From assembly GCF_018860525.1 (NCBI RefSeq), contig NZ_JAHKPM010000051.1:1-64000 (forward strand): a stretch of DNA of 64,000 nucleotides. Reading direction: 5' to 3'. The translations under genes and the position numbers were made by a program. The stretch is from Vibrio hepatarius. Lineage in GTDB: Bacteria; Pseudomonadota; Gammaproteobacteria; Enterobacterales; Vibrionaceae. Positions 27,598-38,467 of the stretch are shown here, piece after piece; the first letter of the stretch is position 1, and every line of letters begins with the position of its first letter. Under the pieces are notes generated by a model. The model was not told the origin of the DNA. It saw only the letters and a program-made list of their open reading frames with translations, and did no database searches.

Positions 27598-29268
27598 ATG
27601 ACTGAATCTTTTGCTCAACTCTTTGAAGAGTTTCTAAACGAAACTGAATTTCAACAAGGTACTATTGTTAAAGGTACTGTAGTTTCTATCGAGAACGGTT
27701 TTGTTCTTGTTGATGCAGGCCTTAAGTCTGAGTCTGCTATTCCTGCAGAACAGTTCAAGAATGCGGCTGGTGAACTTGAAGTTGAAGTCGGTTCTGAAGT
27801 AGACGTAGCGCTAGACGCTGTTGAAGATGGTTTCGGTGAAACTCAACTTTCTCGTGAGAAAGCGAAGCGTCACGAAGCTTGGATTGTGCTTGAGAAAGCA
27901 TATGAAGAAGCTGAAACTGTTATTGGTATTATCAATGGTAAAGTTAAAGGCGGCTTCACTGTTGAATTAAACGGTATTCGTGCTTTCTTACCAGGTTCTC
28001 TAGTAGATGTACGTCCAATCCGTGATACTGCTCACCTAGAAAACAAAGAGCTAGAGTTCAAAGTTATTAAACTTGACCAAAAGCGTAACAATGTAGTTGT
28101 TTCTCGTCGTGCAGTTATCGAATCTGAGAACAGTGTTGAACGTGATGAGCTACTTGAGTCTCTACAAGAAGGTGCAGAAGTTAAAGGTATCGTTAAGAAC
28201 CTAACTGACTACGGTGCATTCGTTGATTTAGGTGGTGTTGACGGTCTTCTACATATCACAGATATGGCTTGGAAACGCGTTAAGCATCCTTCTGAGATTG
28301 TGAACGTTGGTGATGAAATCCAAGTTAAAGTTCTTAAGTTCGATCGTGACCGCACTCGCGTATCTCTAGGTCTTAAGCAGCTAGGCGAAGATCCATGGGT
28401 AGCAATTGCTAAGCGTTACCCAGAAGGTCATAAGCTATCTGGTCGTGTAACTAACCTAACTGACTACGGTTGTTTCGTTGAAATCGAAGAAGGCGTTGAA
28501 GGTCTAGTTCACGTTTCTGAAATGGATTGGACTAACAAGAACATCCACCCATCTAAAGTCGTCAATGTTGGCGATGAAGTTGAGGTAATGGTTCTTGAGA
28601 TCGATGAAGAGCGTCGTCGCATTTCTTTAGGTCTGAAACAATGTAAAGCTAATCCTTGGCAATCTTTCGCTGAAGCGCAAGCTAAAGGCGACAAAGTGAC
28701 TGGTAAGATTAAGTCTATTACTGACTTTGGTATCTTTATCGGTCTAGATGGCGGTATTGACGGTCTAGTTCATCTATCTGACATTTCTTGGAATGTTACA
28801 GGTGAAGAAGCGGTACGTGAATACAAGAAAGGTGACGAAATCTCTGCAGTTGTACTAGCAGTAGATGCAGAGCGTGAGCGTATCTCTCTAGGCGTTAAGC
28901 AGATGGAAAATGACCCATTCAATGCTTACGTAGCAGACAATAAGAAAGGTACACTAGTAAACGGTACTGTAACTGCAGTAGATGCTAAAGGTGCAACTAT
29001 CGAGCTTGAAGAAGGTGTAGAAGGTTACATCCGTGCTTCTGAAGTGTCTCGTGACCGCGTAGAAGATGCCTCTCTAATCGTAAGCGTTGGCGATAGCATT
29101 GAAGCGAAGTTTACTGGTGTAGACCGTAAGAATCGTGTTATCAATCTATCTGTTAAAGCTAAAGATGAAGCAGAAGAGCAAGAAGCAATGGCAACTATAA
29201 ACAAAGCTGATGAAGCTTCGTTCGGTAATGCTATGGCTGATGCTTTCAAAGCTGCTAAAGGTGAATAA
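27598..29268 (+). CDS. rpsA: 30S ribosomal protein S1
   Basis: 556 aa with six S1 (OB-fold) repeats; repeats 3-6 are clearest, with [37 protein letters not shown] and [19 protein letters not shown]. It unwinds and positions mRNA on the 30S subunit. Strong codon bias (CTA/CTT leucine, AAA lysine, regular GGT) fits high expression. The 103-base leader contains GGATGATGATCGG-type GGA motifs and may serve the known S1 autoregulation. A strong terminator follows. Confidence 0.98.
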   Translation: MTESFAQLFEEFLNETEFQQGTIVKGTVVSIENGFVLVDAGLKSESAIPAEQFKNAAGELEVEVGSEVDVALDAVEDGFGETQLSREKAKRHEAWIVLEKAYEEAETVIGIINGKVKGGFTVELNGIRAFLPGSLVDVRPIRDTAHLENKELEFKVIKLDQKRNNVVVSRRAVIESENSVERDELLESLQEGAEVKGIVKNLTDYGAFVDLGGVDGLLHITDMAWKRVKHPSEIVNVGDEIQVKVLKFDRDRTRVSLGLKQLGEDPWVAIAKRYPEGHKLSGRVTNLTDYGCFVEIEEGVEGLVHVSEMDWTNKNIHPSKVVNVGDEVEVMVLEIDEERRRISLGLKQCKANPWQSFAEAQAKGDKVTGKIKSITDFGIFIGLDGGIDGLVHLSDISWNVTGEEAVREYKKGDEISAVVLAVDAERERISLGVKQMENDPFNAYVADNKKGTLVNGTVTAVDAKGATIELEEGVEGYIRASEVSRDRVEDASLIVSVGDSIEAKFTGVDRKNRVINLSVKAKDEAEEQEAMATINKADEASFGNAMADAFKAAKGE

Positions 29269-29282
29269 TAATTCTCCTTTAT

Positions 29283-29311
29283 AAAAAAAGGAGCCGAAAG
29301 GCTCCTTTTTT
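29283..29311 (+). terminator. Intrinsic terminator after rpsA
   Basis: Stem AAAAAGGAGCC/GGCTCCTTTTT with GAAA tetraloop (29283-29295, 29300-29311) and a T run. Confidence 0.92.
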
Positions 29312-29333
29312 ATCAATTGAGCTAAAATAGTTT

Positions 29334-29438
29334 TAATACCAATCTCATCAAGTGACTCAAAAAATACGATTCATCGCCGAGCAATCTGTCGATTTTGTGT
29401 CTAGAATAGTTACCAAGTGTTTGTTGGAATTGGTATTA
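29334..29438. repeat. MITE-like 105-bp element with 10-bp terminal inverted repeats
   Basis: TAATACCAAT (29334-29343) and its exact inverse ATTGGTATTA (29429-29438) bound a 105-base non-coding segment between the rpsA terminator and ihfB. A weaker match (CATCAAG against CTTGGTAA-like sequence) continues inward. No ORF inside. Small non-autonomous repeats with such ends are, as I recall, common in Vibrio and relatives. Only one copy is in this window. Confidence 0.5.
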
Positions 29439-29478
29439 CTTACTATAATAAGTGATAAAATACGCTATGAGGGAAACT

Positions 29479-29760
29479 ATGACTAAGTCTGAACTGATTG
29501 AGAGACTCTGCGCTGAGCAAACCCATCTTTCAGCAAAAGAAATTGAAGATGCTGTGAAAGATATTTTAGAACATATGGCTTCGACACTAGATACTGGCGA
29601 TAGAATTGAAATCCGTGGATTTGGTAGCTTTTCTCTTCACTATCGTGAGCCTCGTGTAGGTCGCAATCCTAAAACTGGTGAAAAAGTGAAGCTAGACGGA
29701 AAATATGTTCCTCACTTTAAACCAGGCAAAGAACTGCGTGAACGTGTCAATATGGACTGA
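29479..29760 (+). CDS. ihfB: Integration host factor beta subunit
   Basis: 93 aa. Sequence-specific DNA-bending protein, partner of Ihf[11 protein letters not shown] begins the family; the ATG at 29479 has TGAGGG before it, while the open frame upstream (from 29452) is not conserved. Complete arm region [27 protein letters not shown]. Lies after rpsA as usual; the MITE-like repeat sits inside its promoter region, ending 40 bases before the start. Confidence 0.97.
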   Translation: MTKSELIERLCAEQTHLSAKEIEDAVKDILEHMASTLDTGDRIEIRGFGSFSLHYREPRVGRNPKTGEKVKLDGKYVPHFKPGKELRERVNMD

Positions 29761-29779
29761 GACATCATTTATTTTGTAA

Positions 29780-29809
29780 AAGCGGCATACTCAGGTATGT
29801 CGCTTTTTT
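29780..29809 (+). terminator. Intrinsic terminator after ihfB
   Basis: 11-bp stem with one G-U pair (29780-29790, 29795-29805), then TTTT. Confidence 0.88.
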
Positions 29810-29982
29810 AATGGTAACGTTAAACAGGCTAAGTAAATCAGTTTACTTTCTAGACTCGAAATGTCCTTTGTAACTGTGTGGCATAACTAGACCTTGATGG
29901 ATGAAATTCCAATATAGGCATGGTTTGTTTGCGGGATTTACTGCATAATCATATCGGTAGATATTCACTCAGGTGACGAGAT

Positions 29983-30264
29983 ATGAAATTTTTAAAAATT
30001 GCTATAGTGCTGTTCTTGTTTCTCATTGCACTAGCTCTGGGTTCTCAAAACCAAGAAGTCGTCAATTTTAATTACTTACTTGCGCAAGGTACATTCCACC
30101 TTTCAACTTTGTTAGGAGGGGTATTTGTTAGTGGTTTTATTTTCGCTTGGGTGATGTTTGGTGGTGTTCATTTTCGCTCCCAACTACAGATACGTAAGTT
30201 AAAAAAGCAGGTGAAGAAACTCTCACCTTCTGAGAAAGAATCTCAACAGATTAAAGTCCAATAA
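29983..30264 (+). CDS. lapA: LapA, inner membrane lipopolysaccharide assembly protein
   Basis: 93 aa, two membrane segments (about 4-20 and 40-62) and a basic coiled C terminus (KLKKQVKKLSP). Works with LapB in setting LPS levels. 25 bases upstream of lapB, same strand. AGGTGACGAG precedes the ATG. Confidence 0.92.
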   Translation: MKFLKIAIVLFLFLIALALGSQNQEVVNFNYLLAQGTFHLSTLLGGVFVSGFIFAWVMFGGVHFRSQLQIRKLKKQVKKLSPSEKESQQIKVQ

Positions 30265-30289
30265 GGTCTTATAGGTAAGCTTTTTCTTG

Positions 30290-31459
30290 ATGCTAGAAAT
30301 ACTCTTCTTACTACTACCAATTGCTGCTGCATACGGCTGGTATATGGGTAACCGCAGTGCCCAGCAAGATAAGCAGAAGCACTCTAACCAGATTTCCCGC
30401 CAATATGTCACGGGACTAAATCTGCTTTTGTCTGATCAATCGGACAAAGCAGTTGATCATTTTATTGAGCTGCTTCAAGTTGACAATGAAACTATTGATA
30501 CGCATTTAGCTTTGGGAAATTTATTTCGCTCCCGAGGTGAGGTTGATCGCGCCATTCGTATTCACCAAAATCTCATTTCACGTTCCGGTCTGACAATTGA
30601 TCAAAAAAATATTGCTCTTCAGCAACTTGCTAAAGATTATATGGCGTCTGGCTTTCTTGATCGCGCAGAGAAAATTTTCGAGCAGCTTGTTGATGAACCC
30701 GATCATAGAGAAGCAGCATTACATCAGTTAATGTCTATTTACCAACAAACACGTGAATGGGCTAAGGCCATTCAGTATGCGTCCCAATTAGTTAAATTAG
30801 GGCGCAAGCGCATGCGAACAAGTATCGCTCATTTCTGGTGTGAACTTGCAATGCAAGAGAAGGCTGAAGGCGATAGTAATAGAGCTATTTTGCATTTCAA
30901 AAGAGCCTTGTCTGAAGACCCTAAATGTGTACGAGCGAGCATTGCCCTTGGTAAATTGTATTTGGAAAATGAAGACTACACCAAAACCATAAAGTATATG
31001 GAAATGGTACTCGAACAAGATATAGACTTTGTAAGCGAGGTACTGCCAACACTGGCTGACTGTTACCATCACCTTGGCCAAGAAGATGAGTTATTGGACT
31101 TTTTGCGTCAATGTATTGCAACGAAAGCAGGAGTGTCGGCAGAATTAATGCTTGCTCAGATGGTCGCTCAGCATGAAGGTTCCGACTCTGCACAAGAACT
31201 TCTTACGCGACAGTTAGTTAAGAACCCTACCATGAAGGGCTTTTATCGTTTGATGGATTACCACCTTACAGAAGCGGAAGAAGGTCGAGCTAAAGCCAGT
31301 CTGCAAACATTGCAGAGACTGGTAGGTGAACAATTGAAAATCAAACCTCATTATCGATGCCGTAAATGTGGGTTTTCAACCCATTCTATGTATTGGCATT
31401 GCCCTTCTTGTAAAGGGTGGGGGACGATTAAACCAATCCGAGGATTGGATGGAGAATGA
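30290..31459 (+). CDS. lapB: LapB, heat-shock TPR protein regulating LPS synthesis
   Basis: 389 aa, identical in length to the Escherichia coli protein. N-terminal membrane anchor (residues 1-18, LEILFLLLPIAAAYGWYMG), about nine TPR repeats, and a C-terminal rubredoxin-type zinc site CRKC...CPSC. With FtsH it controls turnover of LpxC. ATG at 30290 preferred over TTG at 30287. Shares an operon with lapA. A terminator precedes pyrF. Confidence 0.95.
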   Translation: MLEILFLLLPIAAAYGWYMGNRSAQQDKQKHSNQISRQYVTGLNLLLSDQSDKAVDHFIELLQVDNETIDTHLALGNLFRSRGEVDRAIRIHQNLISRSGLTIDQKNIALQQLAKDYMASGFLDRAEKIFEQLVDEPDHREAALHQLMSIYQQTREWAKAIQYASQLVKLGRKRMRTSIAHFWCELAMQEKAEGDSNRAILHFKRALSEDPKCVRASIALGKLYLENEDYTKTIKYMEMVLEQDIDFVSEVLPTLADCYHHLGQEDELLDFLRQCIATKAGVSAELMLAQMVAQHEGSDSAQELLTRQLVKNPTMKGFYRLMDYHLTEAEEGRAKASLQTLQRLVGEQLKIKPHYRCRKCGFSTHSMYWHCPSCKGWGTIKPIRGLDGE

Positions 31460-31464
31460 TTCTA

Positions 31465-31502
31465 ATGCAGCTCGCAGATACTCTGTTCGCTGCATTTTTT
31501 TT
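31465..31502 (+). terminator. Intrinsic terminator after lapB
   Basis: ATGCAGC/GCTGCAT (31465-31471, 31489-31495) with a partly paired interior, followed by TTTTTTT. Confidence 0.65.
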
Positions 31503-31532
31503 AGCAACAAGTAACATTAGATAGGAAATGAA

Positions 31533-32231
31533 ATGATTGACCAAAAAGTAATTGTCGCATTGGATTATGACAGCCAAGCGGATGCGCTTGCGTTTATTGA
31601 TAGAATTGATCCTGCGTCATGCCGCCTCAAAGTCGGTAAGGAAATGTTTACACTCTTTGGTCCAGATTTTGTTAAACAATTACACCAACGTGGTTTTTCG
31701 GTGTTCTTGGATCTTAAATTTCATGATATTCCTAATACTTGCTCTAAAGCAGTGCGTGCTGCTGCAGAACTTGGAGTGTGGATGGTTAATGTGCATGCAA
31801 GTGGGGGGGAGCGCATGATGAGCGCTTCGCGAGAGATACTTGAACCCTATGGACAAAGTCGGCCGCTTCTTATTGGCGTCACTGTGCTGACGAGTATGGA
31901 ACAAAGCGACTTGGCAGGCATAGGTATTTGTACGACTCCTCAAGAGCATGTTGTTCGCTTGGCTAAACTGACACAAAACTCAGGTTTAGATGGTGTGGTA
32001 TGCTCTGCCCAAGAGTCATCCATGTTGAAAGGTGAGCTTGGCGAAGCGTTCAAGCTTGTGACACCAGGTATTCGTCCTATCGGAGCGGATAATGGCGATC
32101 AGAAGCGGATTATGACGCCTGTGGATGCAATAGAAGCAGGTTCAGACTACTTGGTTATTGGCCGCCCTATTACTCAGGCAAAAGAGCCTGCACAAGTTCT
32201 GACAGAAATTAACCGAACGCTTACTACTTGA
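31533..32231 (+). CDS. pyrF: Orotidine 5'-phosphate decarboxylase
   Basis: 232 aa. Last step of UMP synthesis. The catalytic [10 protein letters not shown] motif is intact, as are VIVALDYDS at the start and the phosphate-binding TPGIRP and YLVIGRPIT at the end. GATAGGAAATGAA precedes the ATG. Converges with miaE, 16 bases apart. Confidence 0.97.
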   Translation: MIDQKVIVALDYDSQADALAFIDRIDPASCRLKVGKEMFTLFGPDFVKQLHQRGFSVFLDLKFHDIPNTCSKAVRAAAELGVWMVNVHASGGERMMSASREILEPYGQSRPLLIGVTVLTSMEQSDLAGIGICTTPQEHVVRLAKLTQNSGLDGVVCSAQESSMLKGELGEAFKLVTPGIRPIGADNGDQKRIMTPVDAIEAGSDYLVIGRPITQAKEPAQVLTEINRTLTT

Positions 32232-32247
32232 TCGTTTGTAATTCAGT

Positions 32248-33027
32248 TCATCTATCTTTAATTGGCGAGCCACTGTGAAATTTAAAGTCATTATCAGGAC
32301 TAGATATCAATTCAGCCTCTAAGTTACCAAAAAATGTGACCCGCTGAGAAATATCTTTACCAGCAATATCTTCTGCAAGGCTAAGATAGTCTTGATAATG
32401 ACGTGCTTCTGAGCGCAGTAATGAGATGTAAAACTTTGCAATATCTTCATCCATATGAGGAGCGAGTTTAGCGAAGCGCTCACAAGAGCGTGCTTCGATA
32501 TAAGCTCCAATGATGAGCTTATCGGTTAGCGCTTGCGGCTCATGAGTTGCCATATGAGTAAGTAACCCCTTAGCGTAGCGGCTTGCAGGAATAGGCTCGT
32601 AATCGATATTACGTTTTTCCATAATTTCAAGTACTTGATAAAAGTGGTGAAGCTCTTCTTTAATGAGCATGACCATTTTATCGATCAGCTCTTGGCTATA
32701 GAGAGAGTCTGATTTAGCGATGATGGCTTTGGAGATATTACTCTTACCTTTAAGAGTCTTTAAGCTACCTATTTTTCGGTAGGTAAAGTCTTCATATGGT
32801 TTGAGCCAATCGAGTAGATTTTGTGTACTCTGTTTGTCAACAGCGTATTTACGTATGAGGTACATAGCGGATTGTCCCGCTTTAAGTTCACACAGTAGAT
32901 GATCGATTAATACCGTATTGATATTTTGGGGCTTTTTGGCTTCATCTATCCAAGCTTGGGGTGTAGAACAGTGAAGAAAATCATCTATAGGCTTTAGCAG
33001 GTCATCGTAATGTTTTAAATCGATCAT
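32248..33027 (-). CDS. miaE: tRNA-(ms2io6A37) hydroxylase
   Basis: 259 aa. Non-haem diiron enzyme that hydroxylates the isopentenyl group of ms2i6A37 in tRNA. Iron ligand motifs are visible: KEELHHFYQVLEIM, IEARSCERFAKLA and SEARHYQDYLSLAE. ATG at 33027 is used; an ATG at 33057 would fall inside the terminator of the gene behind it. Gene order next to pyrF is typical for Vibrio. Confidence 0.93.
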   Translation of the reverse strand: MIDLKHYDDLLKPIDDFLHCSTPQAWIDEAKKPQNINTVLIDHLLCELKAGQSAMYLIRKYAVDKQSTQNLLDWLKPYEDFTYRKIGSLKTLKGKSNISKAIIAKSDSLYSQELIDKMVMLIKEELHHFYQVLEIMEKRNIDYEPIPASRYAKGLLTHMATHEPQALTDKLIIGAYIEARSCERFAKLAPHMDEDIAKFYISLLRSEARHYQDYLSLAEDIAGKDISQRVTFFGNLEAELISSPDNDFKFHSGSPIKDR

Positions 33028-33039
33028 AATTCTTTTTAA

Positions 33040-33067
33040 AAATAAAAAAGGCCGCATGAGCGGCCTT
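33040..33067 (-). terminator. Intrinsic terminator for the coiled-coil membrane protein gene
   Basis: On the minus strand AAGGCCGC, loop TCAT, GCGGCCTT, then TTTTATTTTT. Ends the 33093-33854 transcript and rules out the longer miaE start. Confidence 0.88.
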
Positions 33068-33092
33068 AAGCAATTGGCGTATGGCGATTATA

Positions 33093-33854
33093 TTACCATT
33101 TTTTCTTTTCACCAAAGATCTCGTCCATATCGTTTTTGCGTTCGTCTTCCATCTGGTGAAGATCTTCAGCACTTTTCGACTGACGTTTCTGTTCCAAATC
33201 ATCATTCATTTGTTGAAGTTTCTCACGGGCTTGATTTGAATAATTATCATTTTTTGTATTGAGAACGTCCAAACCTTTGCGTACTAATTGAAGCGCAGTA
33301 CCTGGTTGTCCACGAACGATAGCATCGTTCGCTCTCTTGAGAACGTTCTCTATATTAATGCGTACTTGAATAGTCTCTAATCGACCATTTTCAGCAACAT
33401 ATGCCTGAGTGTCAAAGCGGCCTTTATTATGCTCGCTTCTAATTGTATCTCTTAAACGCTTGACTAGTTTCAGCATTACGATTGCTTGTTTATCACTGCT
33501 TGGTGTCTTAAAAGCAGTACTTTCCGCACCACTCTTGTCATTTTTTAATTGACTTATCTGTTGTTTAACGTGGGCAACTCTTTGCTCAAGTTGTTTATTC
33601 TTCGGATCCAGTTCATGCATACTTTGAACCGAATCTAGTATTCGATTATTAAGACAAATCAACAAATCTCTGCTGTATGGTAAATGGTTGGCGTGCCCGA
33701 TGAGCTCTTCCGTCGCATCTATAACTGCTAAATACCTCACACCTTCCTGTTTTTTTGCCGATTCAACTTTGACTTTGTACTGGAGCATGATGTTATAGCC
33801 AAGTACTAAGACCAGTAAGATGGCAACTAAAGCTATGATTAACCCAATATTCAT
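33093..33854 (-). CDS. Membrane-anchored coiled-coil protein of unknown function
   Basis: 253 aa. One N-terminal membrane segment (residues about 3-23) is followed by a long charged, helical, coiled-coil-prone body; the acidic and basic C terminus ends in FGEKKKW. It has no catalytic motif that I can see. Similar Vibrio proteins are sometimes labelled DNA repair ATPase, but there is no Walker motif, so that name is not supported. It stands alone between cysB (divergent) and miaE (same strand, separated by a terminator). Confidence 0.75.
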   Translation of the reverse strand: MNIGLIIALVAILLVLVLGYNIMLQYKVKVESAKKQEGVRYLAVIDATEELIGHANHLPYSRDLLICLNNRILDSVQSMHELDPKNKQLEQRVAHVKQQISQLKNDKSGAESTAFKTPSSDKQAIVMLKLVKRLRDTIRSEHNKGRFDTQAYVAENGRLETIQVRINIENVLKRANDAIVRGQPGTALQLVRKGLDVLNTKNDNYSNQAREKLQQMNDDLEQKRQSKSAEDLHQMEDERKNDMDEIFGEKKKW

Positions 33855-33982
33855 AAATTCCGTATCTTTTGTTGGCTAGCGTATAAGGATACACGATTCT
33901 TATGAATCACTGCATCTATTTTATATTATTACGTTTCTAAGCTAATTATTAACGAAAACTCTGATCTATGGGTAATTTTTGA

Positions 33983-35119
<1,137 letters not shown>

Positions 35120-35182
35120 ATAAAGGCTTCCCTTTCTTATCTCAATGCTTCCCTCTAAAATATCTGGCAATTAGGGGGAAGT

Positions 35183-36379
35183 ATGCAAACAACATTTTTA
35201 GCACTAGATTCATTTCTTACGGCTCATCAGGTTTTCTGGCGATTTGAACCATTTTTAGCCAGTTCCACTGGTATGATACCTTGGCAGGATAAATACCCTG
35301 AGCTTTCGCAGTGGCTCGGAAACTTATCTGATTTGCAAATAGAGGCTCTTAAGTCTGATTCAAGACAGTTAACTCAATGCTTAGATGAGTTCCTTCCTAA
35401 TTTGAGTTCTCACCTTAAACTTAATCAGTTGAATCTACTGGATATAAAAGGGATGCAGTTAGATCGCTCTCTAAAAACAGGTGTACCTGGAAGAAAGCTT
35501 GAGCAAATAATGTCTATGGGAGAAGCCGCTCTGAAGTGTCAATATGGAAGTGAGTGGTTAGAATGGTGTTCAGGCAAAGGTTATCTAGGCAGAGTTCTGA
35601 GTCGTTACAGTAACCTGCCTGTGACGAGCTTTGAGTATCAAAACATGTTGTGTGATTCGGGGCAAAAGGAAGCAGATAAACTCAATTTGCCGATGACCTT
35701 TGTACAAGGTGATGCCTTATCTTCGTCGGCGTTATCAGTACTCAATAATAATCAACATGCTGTTGCATTACATGCGTGTGGAGATTTGCATATTTCACTG
35801 ATTGAAAAAGCGACTTCATTAGGGCTGCCAGCTTTGACTATCTCACCATGTTGTTATCATCTTATCCAACATAACCATTACCAACCATTATCCAAGCAAG
35901 CAAAATCATCGGATCTTCAGCTCACAAAAGCGGAGCTGCGAATTCCGTTGCAAGAGACAGTTACAGGTGGCGATAGAATTAAAAAACAGCGATTTCTTGA
36001 AATGAGTTATCGGTTAGGCCTGGATTTGATCCTGAGAGAAGTATGTGGACATAAAAACTATATGCCAATTCCGAGTATAAAAAAATCGATGCTATCAAGT
36101 GGATTTGAATCATTTTGCCTATGGGCATCAGAGACTAAAAGGCTATCGTTACCAAAAAATATTGCGTTTGATGATTTTCATGCCAGAGGCATACAGCTCT
36201 ATTGGCAGATGGAACGGCTGAGTCTAGTTCAGCAGCCATTTCGTCGTAGTTTAGAAATGTGGTTGGTGTTTGATAAAGCATTATACCTTACAGAACGAGG
36301 CTACCAGGTTTCTCTTAACACTTTTTGTTGTCAAAGTGTCACCCCTAGAAATATTTTGATACAAGCAGTTAAGCGATAG
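35183..36379 (+). CDS. SAM-dependent methyltransferase of unknown target
   Basis: 398 aa. The core reads WLEWCSGKGYLGRVLSR (SAM-binding glycine loop), then ALHACGDLH and SPCCYH, a set typical of the Methyltransf_32 family, which also includes RNA methyltransferase-like proteins. Cytoplasmic, no signal peptide. GGGGGAAGT precedes the ATG. Follows cysB by 63 bases with no terminator and may be cotranscribed. Target not deducible from sequence. Confidence 0.8.
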   Translation: MQTTFLALDSFLTAHQVFWRFEPFLASSTGMIPWQDKYPELSQWLGNLSDLQIEALKSDSRQLTQCLDEFLPNLSSHLKLNQLNLLDIKGMQLDRSLKTGVPGRKLEQIMSMGEAALKCQYGSEWLEWCSGKGYLGRVLSRYSNLPVTSFEYQNMLCDSGQKEADKLNLPMTFVQGDALSSSALSVLNNNQHAVALHACGDLHISLIEKATSLGLPALTISPCCYHLIQHNHYQPLSKQAKSSDLQLTKAELRIPLQETVTGGDRIKKQRFLEMSYRLGLDLILREVCGHKNYMPIPSIKKSMLSSGFESFCLWASETKRLSLPKNIAFDDFHARGIQLYWQMERLSLVQQPFRRSLEMWLVFDKALYLTERGYQVSLNTFCCQSVTPRNILIQAVKR

Positions 36380-36514
36380 AAATCATGTCATGTTTGATTA
36401 ATTAAACCTTTCAATTTTATCAATTATTGCCAATTATAAATAACAGTACAAAATTTAATAAACTGGTTTGTGTGGTCACCATCAAGTCAGAAATGCTGAA
36501 ATCAAGGAGTTTAG

Positions 36515-37477
36515 ATGCAAGCAGCAAAGGTTATTGTAGGTGCTTTAGTCGCAGTGACACTACTGTCACCGATAAATGGTATGGCGAAGGTAGCTAAAGT
36601 CGCTGTATCTCAAATTGTTGAACATCCAGCTTTAGATTCAGCGCGTCAGGGGTTGTTAGATGGGCTTAAAGCAAAGGGCTATGTAGAAGGAAAAAACCTA
36701 GAGTTTGACTACAAAACAGCTCAAGGGAACCCTGCGATTGCAGTTCAGATTGCACGTCAGTATGTGGGAGAAAAGCCAGATGTGCTGGTAGGGATAGCCA
36801 CTCCTACCGCCCAAGCACTCGTCGCTGCTACTCGCTCTATTCCAGTCGTTTTTACTGCTGTTACTGATCCTGTTGGAGCAAAATTGGTTAAAAGTATGGC
36901 GCAACCAGGAAAAAATGTCACTGGACTTTCGGATCTTTCTCCAGTAAATCAACATATTATGCTCATCAAAGAAATTATGCCTGATGTGAAGTCTATCGGA
37001 GTGGTATTTAATCCCGGCGAGGCCAACGCCGTCACCTTGGTAAAATTGTTAAAAGAAAATGCAAAGGCTCAAGGTATTAGCGTGTTGGAAGCGACTGCTT
37101 TAAAAAGTGCCGATGTCCAATCGGCTACTCAGGCTATTGCAGAGAAGTCGGATATTCTCTATGCACCGACTGACAATACAGTTGCAAGTGCAATTGAAGG
37201 TATGCTGGTGGCCGCCAATCAAACCAAAACGCCTGTTTTTGGTGGTGCAACATCTTATGTCGAGAAAGGTGCTGTTGCGAGTATTGGCTTTGATTATTAT
37301 CAGGTGGGTATTCAAACGGCCGATTATGTAGTTGCCATATTGGAAGGCGCAGATCCGGGCACATTAGATGTGAGAGTCGCTAATGGCTCTGACTTGGTTG
37401 TGAACATGACAGTCTCAAAACAACTTGGGATAACTATCCCTGACTCTGTGCTTGAGCGCGCGACTAAAGTGAAGTAG
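36515..37477 (+). CDS. ABC transporter substrate-binding protein (TrpX-type)
   Basis: 320 aa. Signal peptide residues 1-24 (GMAK). The body belongs to the ABC substrate-binding group with TrpX, with a VLVGIATPTAQAL region and a C-terminal SIGFDYYQVGIQTADYV segment. Homologs are linked to tryptophan or other aromatic amino acid uptake; the substrate here is not proven. Strong ribosome site AAGGAG. First gene of a three-gene importer operon. Confidence 0.88.
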   Translation: MQAAKVIVGALVAVTLLSPINGMAKVAKVAVSQIVEHPALDSARQGLLDGLKAKGYVEGKNLEFDYKTAQGNPAIAVQIARQYVGEKPDVLVGIATPTAQALVAATRSIPVVFTAVTDPVGAKLVKSMAQPGKNVTGLSDLSPVNQHIMLIKEIMPDVKSIGVVFNPGEANAVTLVKLLKENAKAQGISVLEATALKSADVQSATQAIAEKSDILYAPTDNTVASAIEGMLVAANQTKTPVFGGATSYVEKGAVASIGFDYYQVGIQTADYVVAILEGADPGTLDVRVANGSDLVVNMTVSKQLGITIPDSVLERATKVK

Positions 37478-37525
37478 CGGGGCAAAACTGCCTATTTTAG
37501 CGACTAAAACAGAGGGGGAGTGGTG

Positions 37526-38440
37526 ATGTCTGCTTTTGCATTTTTTGGAGCGCTTGAAATTGGGTTACTCTATGGCTTAGTCGCGCTAGGCGTTTTCCTC
37601 ACTTTCCGAGTACTTGACTTTCCAGACTTGAGCGTAGATGGAAGCTTCCCTATGGGAGCGGCAGTTGCTGCCACAGCAATTGTTGCGGGTATTAACCCTT
37701 GGTTGGCAACAGGTTTAGCAATTTTGGCTGGAGCCGCAACAGGTTGGGTCACAGCCTTTTTAGCGATAAGGTGCGGGATACTGCACTTATTAGCCTCAAT
37801 TCTAACCATGATCGCTGCATTTTCAATCAACATTCGCATCATGGGACGTCCTAACACAGCTCTTCTAGGAGAAGAGACTATTCTGACGTCTTTTGAAGCT
37901 GTTGCTGATCCTATGCTGATACGGCCAATAGTAGTAGGTGTATTGGTGGTGTTATCTTCTCTTTTCGTTATTCGACTTCTAACTAGTGATTTTGGTTTAG
38001 GTCTGCGTGCAACGGGAGTAAACTCTCGTATGCTTGCTGCTCAAGGTGGAAGTACCTCATTCTATACCTATTTTTGTCTTGCCCTATCTAACGCCTTCGT
38101 CGGCTTTGCTGGAGCCTTATTTGCTCAAACGAATAGTTTTGCGGATGTGACTTCTGGAGTAGGCACAATTGTCGTTGGACTCGCAGCTGTGATACTTGGT
38201 CAAACATTAATACCTGGGCGAAAAATATGGGTGTCAGTAGTCGCTGTAGTTGTTGGCTCAGTACTTTATCGTCTTGTAGTAGCCTTTGCTTTAAGCTCAG
38301 GAATGTTTGGTCTGCAAGCTTCTGATCTTAACCTTGTCACCGCAGTTTTGGTTGCTATGGCACTTATCGCACCTAAAATTAAAGCGAAAATCCATGCAAA
38401 GAAGCTGCTTCCCGTAAGCCATAGCGACAATAAAAGCTAA
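37526..38440 (+). CDS. ABC transporter permease (TrpX-type system)
   Basis: 304 aa with about 8 hydrophobic segments, in the branched-chain-type permease fold (LDFPDLSVDGSFPMGAAVAA near the N terminus, LGLRATGVNSRMLAAQG in the middle). ATG at 37526 is chosen because AGAGGGGGAG at 37511-37520 is correctly spaced; GTGs at 37520 and 37523 overlap that site. Acts with the flanking binding protein and ATPase. Confidence 0.88.
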   Translation: MSAFAFFGALEIGLLYGLVALGVFLTFRVLDFPDLSVDGSFPMGAAVAATAIVAGINPWLATGLAILAGAATGWVTAFLAIRCGILHLLASILTMIAAFSINIRIMGRPNTALLGEETILTSFEAVADPMLIRPIVVGVLVVLSSLFVIRLLTSDFGLGLRATGVNSRMLAAQGGSTSFYTYFCLALSNAFVGFAGALFAQTNSFADVTSGVGTIVVGLAAVILGQTLIPGRKIWVSVVAVVVGSVLYRLVVAFALSSGMFGLQASDLNLVTAVLVAMALIAPKIKAKIHAKKLLPVSHSDNKS

Positions 38441-38467
38441 TTTTTCTCAATAGAAGTGGTTTTTTTT

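Noticed and set aside
33028..33057. Longer miaE start at 33057
   Set aside because: It falls in the loop of the terminator of the neighbouring gene and is not conserved-looking.
33093..33854. DNA repair ATPase label for the coiled-coil protein
   Set aside because: No Walker A or B motif can be seen; the product is a membrane-anchored helical protein.
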